Of a stretch of DNA of 64,000 nucleotides, positions 58,913 to 64,000 are shown piece by piece. Numbering within the stretch: position 1 is the first letter of the stretch; the number at the start of each line of letters is the position of its first letter. This DNA comes from Dethiosulfovibrio russensis (GTDB lineage: Bacteria; Synergistota; Synergistia; Synergistales; Dethiosulfovibrionaceae): assembly GCF_021568855.1 (NCBI RefSeq), contig NZ_JAKGUG010000001.1, forward strand, positions 1 to 64,000. Reading direction: 5' to 3'. The translations under genes and the position numbers were made by a program. The notes under the pieces were generated by a model. That model was not told the DNA's origin. It did no database searches and saw only the letters and a program-made list of their open reading frames with translations.

Positions 58913-59358
58913 GTCGACCATGGCGGGTTATGGTCATCGGTTCCGTCGATTCCGGCAAGTCCACCCTTTTGGGAGTCCTTTCCGATAGGACGGTTAGGAC
59001 GGTAAAGACCGAGTCCATCGATTTTTGCGGCGATTTTGTCGACACGCCCGGGGAGTTTCTGGACATCCCTCTTCATTACAACTCCCTGATATCCACCTCC
59101 TCCAAGGCATCGGTCGTGCTGCTTTTGGTGGATCCTACCAGAAATTGCCCGCCTCCTCCGACGTTTTCGAGCGTGATATGCGCCCCGGTCGTGGGAGTCG
59201 TCACCAAGTCCGATCTGGCGTCTTCGGAGCAGATCGAGAGGGCGAAGAAATCGCTTCGTCGAAGCGGAGTGAGGGAGAGCTGTGTCATTTCCTCCATCAC
59301 AGGGGAGGGGTTGGAGTTTTTGAAGTCCACGATGGAAAGGTATCGACCGACCTCTTAA
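58909..59358 (+). CDS. pduV: PduV/EutP-type GTPase-like protein
   Basis: A 149-residue P-loop protein. G1 MVIGSVDSGKSTLL, G3 VDTPGEFLD and G4 VVTKSDLAS are present. PduV binds microcompartments in Salmonella, in contact with PduU, which agrees with the pduU-pduV pairing here. The exact role in positioning or assembly is not settled. Confidence 0.9.
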   Translation: MSRPWRVMVIGSVDSGKSTLLGVLSDRTVRTVKTESIDFCGDFVDTPGEFLDIPLHYNSLISTSSKASVVLLLVDPTRNCPPPPTFSSVICAPVVGVVTKSDLASSEQIERAKKSLRRSGVRESCVISSITGEGLEFLKSTMERYRPTS

Positions 59359-59394
59359 TGAGGACGGAAAGCTAAAACAGGAGGTGTCATCGGA

Positions 59395-59676
59395 ATGAAT
59401 GCAGAAGCGTTGGGCATGGTCGAGACCAGAGGATTGGTAGGCGTTATAGAAGCTGCCGATGCCATGGTCAAGGCGGCTAACGTCCGTCTCGCCGGATATG
59501 AAAAGATAGGGTCGGGCTACGTGACCGTTATGGTGAGAGGCGACGTCGGGGCCGTCAAGGCTGCCGTCGACGCCGGAGCCGCGGCGGCCAAGCGGGTCGG
59601 AGAGGTCGTCTCCATTCACGTGATTCCCAGGCCTCATTCGGATACCGAGAGGATCCTGCCCAAGATAGAGGGCTAG
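59395..59676 (+). CDS. pduA: Hexameric microcompartment shell protein (PduA/PduJ-like)
   Basis: A 93-residue canonical BMC protein: [65 protein letters not shown], then [11 protein letters not shown]. Forms the major facet hexamer. SD AGGAGGTG 11 bases before the ATG. PduA and PduJ are not distinguishable here. Confidence 0.95.
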   Translation: MNAEALGMVETRGLVGVIEAADAMVKAANVRLAGYEKIGSGYVTVMVRGDVGAVKAAVDAGAAAAKRVGEVVSIHVIPRPHSDTERILPKIEG

Positions 59677-59706
59677 CGATAACTGACTGATAGGAGGAGC
59701 AAAGGG

Positions 59707-60528
59707 ATGGAACAGGACGTAATGAAGAAGGTTATGGACGAGGTTATGAAAAGGCTTGGAGAGGGTGCCGCTCCTGCCGCCGCTCCCGCTCAGGAGAGCA
59801 AGGTAGTCGAGGAGAGTTGCGGTTCGTTCTGCTCTCCCTCCGTGGGGGTCACCGAGTTCGTCGGTCTTGCCAGAGGACACACCATCGGTCTGGTTATCGC
59901 AAATGTCGAGAGCTCCCTTCATGAAAAGCTAGGTATCGATCCCAAGTATAGATCCATCGGAATCATCTCCGATCGCATCGGGGCCGGACCTCAGATAATG
60001 GCGGCCGACGAGGCCGTAAAGGCCACCAACACCGAGATCGTCGCTCTCGAACTATGCAGGGACACCGAGGGAGGGGCCGGACACGGATGCCTGATCCTTT
60101 TCGGGGCGGAGGACGTATCGGACGCCCGTAGGGCCGTCGAGGTCGCCCTGAAAGACCTGGATCGCACTTTCGGCGACGTCTATGGATGTGCGGCCGGTCA
60201 CCTCGAGTTTCAGTATACCGCCAGGGCCAGCGACGCTCTCAACAAGGCGTTCGGAGCCCCTGTCGGAAGGGCCTTCGGCCTCATAGTCGGAGCTCCTGCC
60301 GGAATCGGCTTCGTGATGAGCGACACCGCTCTCAAGGCTGCCGAGGTAGAGCTTCTGGCCTACAGTTCTCCCGGACAGGGCACCTGCTGGACCAACGAGT
60401 GCATCATCGCATTCACCGGGGACTCCGGTGCCGTCCGTCAGGCGATCATAGCTGCCAGAGAGATGGGACAGAAACTTCTCGGGGCTTTCGGAGAGGCACC
60501 TGCGACCGACACCACTCCCTACATTTAA
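59707..60528 (+). CDS. pduB: Trimeric tandem-BMC shell protein PduB
   Basis: A 273-residue protein with two BMC domains in tandem (~60-150 and ~165-265), as in PduB. The N-terminal helix QDVMKKVMDEVMKRLGEG and the Ala-rich linker AAPAAAPA form the extension that in Salmonella links shell to enzyme core. CGSFCSPSVGVTEFVG precedes the first BMC domain. Confidence 0.94.
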   Translation: MEQDVMKKVMDEVMKRLGEGAAPAAAPAQESKVVEESCGSFCSPSVGVTEFVGLARGHTIGLVIANVESSLHEKLGIDPKYRSIGIISDRIGAGPQIMAADEAVKATNTEIVALELCRDTEGGAGHGCLILFGAEDVSDARRAVEVALKDLDRTFGDVYGCAAGHLEFQYTARASDALNKAFGAPVGRAFGLIVGAPAGIGFVMSDTALKAAEVELLAYSSPGQGTCWTNECIIAFTGDSGAVRQAIIAAREMGQKLLGAFGEAPATDTTPYI

Positions 60529-60558
60529 TGTCGGTCTTTAGCTACGGAGGTGACAGCG

Positions 60559-62229
60559 ATGGCAGATAAAAGAAGCAAAAGATTCGAGATCCTGGAGAAC
60601 CGCCCGGTTCATCAGGACGGATTCATCGGAGAGTGGGTAGACGTCGGCCTCATAGCCATGGACAGTCCCAACGACCCCAAGCCCTCGGTGGTGGTAAGGG
60701 ACGGTCTGATAGTCGAAATGGACGGACGTCCCCGTAAGGAATTCGACATGATAGAGCAGTTCGTGGCGGATTATTGTATAGATCGGTCCGTCGCCCAGGA
60801 GGCCATGTCCAAGTCCTCTCTGGAACTGGCCAGGATGTTGGTGGATATATCGGTCCCTGCCAAGGAGGTCCGCAGGCTTTTCTCCGGCCTTACCCCTGCT
60901 AAGATGGCCGACGTTATCGGTCAGATGAACATCGTCGAGATAATGATGGCAATGCAGAAGATGAGGGCTCGTCAGACTCCGGGCAACCAGGCCCATATCA
61001 CCAGCGCCACGGACAACCCCATCATGCTCTGTGCCGACGCGGCGGAGGGAGCCCTGAGAGGGTTCATGGAGGAGGAGACCACAGTGGCGGTAGCACGCTA
61101 TGCGGCTCTCAACGCCATTTCACTTCTGGTCGGATCTCAGACAGGACGTCCCGGCGTTCTAACACAGGACGCTCTGGAAGAGGCCTTCGAGCTCCAGATC
61201 GGAATGCAGGGACTGACCAGCTATGCCGAGACCGTCTCGGTCTACGGTACGGAGAGTGTCTTCGTGGACGGAGACGACACCCCCTGGTCCAAGGCCTTCC
61301 TGGCCTCCGCCTACGCCAGTCGAGGAATAAAGATGCGATTCACCAGCGGGACCGGTAGCGAGGTTCAGATGGGTGCGGCAGAGGGACGGAGCATGCTTTA
61401 TCTGGAGGCCCGGTGCATCATGGTCACCAAGGGTGCCGGCGTTCAGGGACTTCAGAACGGATCGATCTCCTGTATCGGAGTTCCCGGAGCCGTCCCCAGC
61501 GGTCTTAGGGCCGTAGCGGGAGAGAACCTCATAACCATGATATACGGTCTTGAGGTCGCTTCCGGAAACGACCAGACCTTCTCCCATTCGGACATGCGTC
61601 GTACCGCTAGGACAATTCCTCAGATGTTCTCCGGTGCGGATTTCATCTTCTCCGGGTATTCGGGCGTTCCCAACAAGGACAACATGTTCGCCGGCTCCAA
61701 TTGGGACATAGAGGACGTCGACGACTATCTTACCCTTCAGAGAGACTTCCGTGTCGATGGAGGACTCATCCCCGTCGCGGAGGATGAGGTCGTGGCCTGC
61801 CGTAACAAGGCGGCCAGAGCCCTTCAGGCGGTTTACGACGAGCTGGGATTCCCTGCGATCTCGGACGAGGAGATTGAGGCGGCCACCTACGGTCACTCCA
61901 GTTCGGACATGCCCCCCAGAAACATCCCCGAAGACCTCAAGGCAGCCGAGAGGGTCATGACCGAGATGATCAACGGTATCGACATCATAAAGGCCCTTTC
62001 CAAGAAAGGATTCCGAGAGGAAGCCGAGGCTTTGGTCAGGATGATGAAACAACACGTCTCAGGAGATTATCTCCAGACATCGGCCTGGGTCGATAAGGAA
62101 GGCGGCGTCTGGAGTGCCGTAAACGACCCGAACTCCTACCAGGGACCCGGCACGGGATATTCCATGTCGGAGGAGCGTTGGAACCAGCTTAAGAACGTGC
62201 CTTGGGCCATAAGGGCCGAGGACGTTTAA
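60559..62229 (+). CDS. pduC: B12-dependent propanediol/glycerol dehydratase large subunit
   Basis: A 556-residue catalytic alpha subunit. SKRFEILENRPVHQDGFIGEW at the start, GLIAMDSPNDPKPSVVVRDG, MMAMQKMRARQTPGNQAHITSATDNP (~135), ARYAALNAISLLVGSQTGRPGVLTQ, FTSGTGSEVQMGAAEGRSMLYLEARCI (~260) and YSGVPNKDNMFAGSNWDIED are diagnostic. ATG 60559 has CGGAGGTGACAG upstream; the GTG at 60550 is unlikely. Substrate (propane-1,2-diol or glycerol) cannot be told; the pdu shell favours propanediol. Confidence 0.97.
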   Translation: MADKRSKRFEILENRPVHQDGFIGEWVDVGLIAMDSPNDPKPSVVVRDGLIVEMDGRPRKEFDMIEQFVADYCIDRSVAQEAMSKSSLELARMLVDISVPAKEVRRLFSGLTPAKMADVIGQMNIVEIMMAMQKMRARQTPGNQAHITSATDNPIMLCADAAEGALRGFMEEETTVAVARYAALNAISLLVGSQTGRPGVLTQDALEEAFELQIGMQGLTSYAETVSVYGTESVFVDGDDTPWSKAFLASAYASRGIKMRFTSGTGSEVQMGAAEGRSMLYLEARCIMVTKGAGVQGLQNGSISCIGVPGAVPSGLRAVAGENLITMIYGLEVASGNDQTFSHSDMRRTARTIPQMFSGADFIFSGYSGVPNKDNMFAGSNWDIEDVDDYLTLQRDFRVDGGLIPVAEDEVVACRNKAARALQAVYDELGFPAISDEEIEAATYGHSSSDMPPRNIPEDLKAAERVMTEMINGIDIIKALSKKGFREEAEALVRMMKQHVSGDYLQTSAWVDKEGGVWSAVNDPNSYQGPGTGYSMSEERWNQLKNVPWAIRAEDV

Positions 62230-62242
62230 GGAGGGACTTGGA

Positions 62243-62914
62243 ATGATAAACGAAGAACTGGTCCGTAAAGTCATAGCCGAGGTCCTGCAGGAGGTCGCTG
62301 CCTCGGAGAACGTAGGGTCTGCCTCCGTCACGGCAAGACCATCCGCTCCCGCCGTAAAGGCCGGAATCTCCATGGAGATGACCGAAAAAGAGAGGGCTAC
62401 CCGTGGCACAGATGCCAGAGAGGTTGTAGTGGCCATACCTCCCGCATTCGGAACCGAATTCGACGCCACCATCGTGGATGTCTCCCTGGCAGACGTGCTC
62501 CGTCAGGTCTTTGCCGGGATAGAGGAGCAGGGCCTTTCCTGGAGACTCGTCAGGGTCTATCACACGGCGGACGTTGCGTTCATCGCCCATCAGGCGGCGA
62601 AACTCTCCGGGTCGGGAGTCGGTATAGGGATCATATCCAGAGGTACGACCGTCATACATCAGAGAGACCTGGCCCCTCTCAACAACCTGGAGCTATTCCC
62701 TCAGTCTCCCCTATTGGATCTGGAGACCTTCAGAGCCATAGGCAGAAACGCCGGTATGTATGCCAAGGGAGAGCAGCCGGTGCCGGTGGCCACTAAAAAC
62801 GATCCTATGGCCAGGCCTAAATTCCAGGGAATAGCCGCGTTGCTGCACAACAAGGAAGTCAAGGCACTGGATCGCTCCAAGTCCCCCATGGAGCTTCAGG
62901 TCCGGTTCAGGTAG
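62243..62914 (+). CDS. pduD: Propanediol dehydratase medium subunit
   Basis: A 223-residue beta subunit. The N-terminal ELVRKVIAEVLQEVA is an amphipathic helix like PduD encapsulation peptides. The body has VVVAIPPAFGTEFDATIVDVSL, ADVAFIAHQAAKLSGSGVGIGIISRGTTVIHQRDLAPLNNLELF, which are conserved B12-contact segments. SD AAGGAGGG. Confidence 0.96.
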   Translation: MINEELVRKVIAEVLQEVAASENVGSASVTARPSAPAVKAGISMEMTEKERATRGTDAREVVVAIPPAFGTEFDATIVDVSLADVLRQVFAGIEEQGLSWRLVRVYHTADVAFIAHQAAKLSGSGVGIGIISRGTTVIHQRDLAPLNNLELFPQSPLLDLETFRAIGRNAGMYAKGEQPVPVATKNDPMARPKFQGIAALLHNKEVKALDRSKSPMELQVRFR

Positions 62915-62926
62915 GGAGGGATGACA

Positions 62927-63466
62927 GTGGAGATCAACGAGAAGCTTATAGCCGAGATGGTCCGTCAGGTCCTACAGAGTGGAGGAAGCCAGGAAGACGG
63001 GGCGTCTAATCCGCCTCAGGAAACTTCCGTAAAAGACCGGAAGGCACTGTCCAAGGACGATTACCCTCTGGCGGTTAAAAGGCCGGAGCTCTTGGTCGGG
63101 CCCAGAGGCAAGGGGTTCGACGAGCTTACCCTGTCCAATATAGAGAGTGGAAATGTGGCCTTCGAGGACTTCAAAATAACCCCCGATGCCTTGGAATATC
63201 AGGCTCAGATAGCCGAGGACGATGGATGCCATCAGATAGCCGTCAATCTTCGCAGGGCCGCGGAGCTAACCAAGGTTCCAGATGCCAGGGTGTTGGAAAT
63301 ATACAACGCTATGAGACCCCATAGATCCACGAAGTCCGATCTTTTGGGAATAGCCGACGAGCTGGAGAAGAACTACGGTGCCATGGTCTGTGCCGAGCTT
63401 CTTCGGGAGACCGCCGACGTATACGAACGCAGAAAGCTTCTCAAAGGCGATCTGCCTACCGAATAG
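62927..63466 (+). CDS. pduE: Propanediol dehydratase small subunit
   Basis: A ~179-residue gamma subunit: DYPLAVKRPELLVGPRGKGFDELTLSNIESGNVAFEDFKITPDALEYQAQIAEDDGCHQIAVNLRRAAELTKVPDARVLEIYNAMRPHRSTKSDLL is typical. The N-terminus (INEKLIAEMVRQVLQSGG) is another putative encapsulation helix. ATG 62921 lies directly behind GGGAGGG; GTG 62927, 7 bases away, is the more likely start. Confidence 0.96.
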   Translation: MEINEKLIAEMVRQVLQSGGSQEDGASNPPQETSVKDRKALSKDDYPLAVKRPELLVGPRGKGFDELTLSNIESGNVAFEDFKITPDALEYQAQIAEDDGCHQIAVNLRRAAELTKVPDARVLEIYNAMRPHRSTKSDLLGIADELEKNYGAMVCAELLRETADVYERRKLLKGDLPTE

Positions 63467-63475
63467 AGGTAGATC

Positions 63476-64000
63476 ATGGCGATCGTCGCTGGCATCGATA
63501 TAGGGAACTCCACGACCGAGGTCGCCTTGGCGGAGGTTTCGGGGGACGGTAAGACCTTCTTAGCCTCCGCTCTGCATCCGACTACGGGACTCAAGGGAAC
63601 GGTCCAGAACCTGAGAGGCATAAGATTGGCCCTGGAGAAGGCCATTGAAGCCGTTGGTTGGGATAGAGGGGATTTCGGCAAGGTGGACCTGATTCGGCTG
63701 AACGAGGCGGCTCCGGTCATAGGGGATGTCGCCATGGAGACGGTCACGGAGACGGTCATCACCGAGTCCACCATGATAGGTCATAACCCCTCGACTCCTG
63801 GAGGTCTCGGAATAGGCGTAGGGGTGACTGTGGCCTACGATGACCTGAGGAACCGAGCTAGCGGTGAATCGGTAGTCGTAGTCATCCCGGGCTCGGTCGA
63901 TTTCGAGGCCGCATCGGAGACCGTAAACGAGGCCGTAGATAAAGGCTTGGATGTAAAAGCTCTGATATGTCAGAACGACGACGGGGTCCTGATATCCAAC
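63476..64000 (+). CDS. pduG: Diol dehydratase reactivase large subunit (partial)
   Basis: Runs off the window with 175 codons visible. AGIDIGNSTTEVALAEV is the ATPase phosphate-1 motif of the actin-like reactivase; TTGLKGTVQNLRGIRLALEKAI, ETVTETVITESTMIGHNPSTPGGLGIGVG match PduG/DdrA. The chaperone exchanges damaged for intact adenosylcobalamin on PduCDE. ATG 63476 follows TAGAGGTAGATC, 9 bases after the pduE stop. Confidence 0.96.
   Translation, partial: MAIVAGIDIGNSTTEVALAEVSGDGKTFLASALHPTTGLKGTVQNLRGIRLALEKAIEAVGWDRGDFGKVDLIRLNEAAPVIGDVAMETVTETVITESTMIGHNPSTPGGLGIGVGVTVAYDDLRNRASGESVVVVIPGSVDFEAASETVNEAVDKGLDVKALICQNDDGVLISN

Noticed and set aside
58633-59922. 429-codon minus-strand ORF opposite pduU-pduV-pduA
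   Set aside because: Long antisense frames are a by-product of codon bias in strongly expressed genes; the opposite strand encodes clear homologues of BMC and GTPase proteins.
61159-62055. 298-codon minus-strand ORF opposite pduC
   Set aside because: Shadow of the pduC reading frame; composition (Gly/Asp/His/Leu-rich) is not protein-like and no SD is present.
1-64000. CRISPR array or transposase genes
   Set aside because: No regularly spaced repeats of CRISPR type and no recognisable transposase, integrase or phage genes were found; the only repeat-like element is the inverted repeat at 38860-39108.

Overview
The window looks like a stretch of chromosome from a diderm, anaerobic, amino-acid-fermenting bacterium of the Synergistota, probably close to Dethiosulfovibrio. 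That placement is inference. It rests on the mix of peptide and amino-acid metabolism genes, a TonB/ExbB/ExbD system and a lipid-A-type acyltransferase (outer membrane), complete anaerobic (cbi-type) corrin ring genes, and a propanediol-type microcompartment. No marker gene allows a firm species call.

Layout. 1-252: the 3' end of a 5S rRNA gene, a tRNA-Ile(GAT) and a terminator, i.e. the tail of an rRNA operon. 268-23.4 kb: mostly housekeeping and single genes on both strands. They include a YjiH-family membrane protein, PTS enzyme I, two exported proteins, a sirtuin, an NCS2 nucleobase transporter, ferritin, a flavin reductase-like protein, a DnaQ-type exonuclease, a lone CheY-like receiver, dCMP deaminase, an HD protein, a NarL/NarX-type two-component pair, a beta-CASP ribonuclease-like protein, TyrS, and a lipid acyltransferase. 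22.7-24.2 kb: a two-gene polar amino-acid ABC transporter without a binding protein. 24.27-24.82 kb: a gene-free stretch rich in potential RNA helices that ends in a strong terminator. 24.9-31.4 kb: dipeptidase, phosphohexomutase, AEC and MFS transporters, a class II aldolase and small unknown genes.

31.4-35.5 kb: a cobalamin-riboswitch-controlled B12 uptake operon (btuF-btuC-btuD plus an unknown gene). 35.46-38.4 kb: a SAM-I riboswitch, a very short Met/Cys-rich ORF and two further terminators, followed by the methionine importer metQ-metN-metI. 38.86-39.11 kb: a 250-bp imperfect inverted repeat carrying two hairpins with the same AGGAC loop.

39.2-55.5 kb (minus strand): cobO-cbiA, then a second cobalamin riboswitch with its own promoter, then an almost gap-free run cbiC-cbiD-cbiE-cbiT-cbiF-cbiG/H-cbiL-hemA-(precorrin-2 dehydrogenase/hemC)-cobA/hemD-hemL-hemB-exbB-exbD-tonB. 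One transcript could therefore encode tetrapyrrole synthesis from glutamyl-tRNA, most of the corrin pathway and the energiser for outer-membrane B12 uptake. Three of its proteins are fusions.

55.5-58.3 kb (plus strand): a PocR-domain histidine kinase and an AraC-type response regulator, placed between the B12 genes and the propanediol microcompartment genes pduU-V-A-B-C-D-E-G (58.5 kb to the window end). B12 synthesis, B12 import and a B12-dependent diol dehydratase thus lie within about 33 kb. The two riboswitches give feedback by B12, and the two-component system probably gives induction by substrate.
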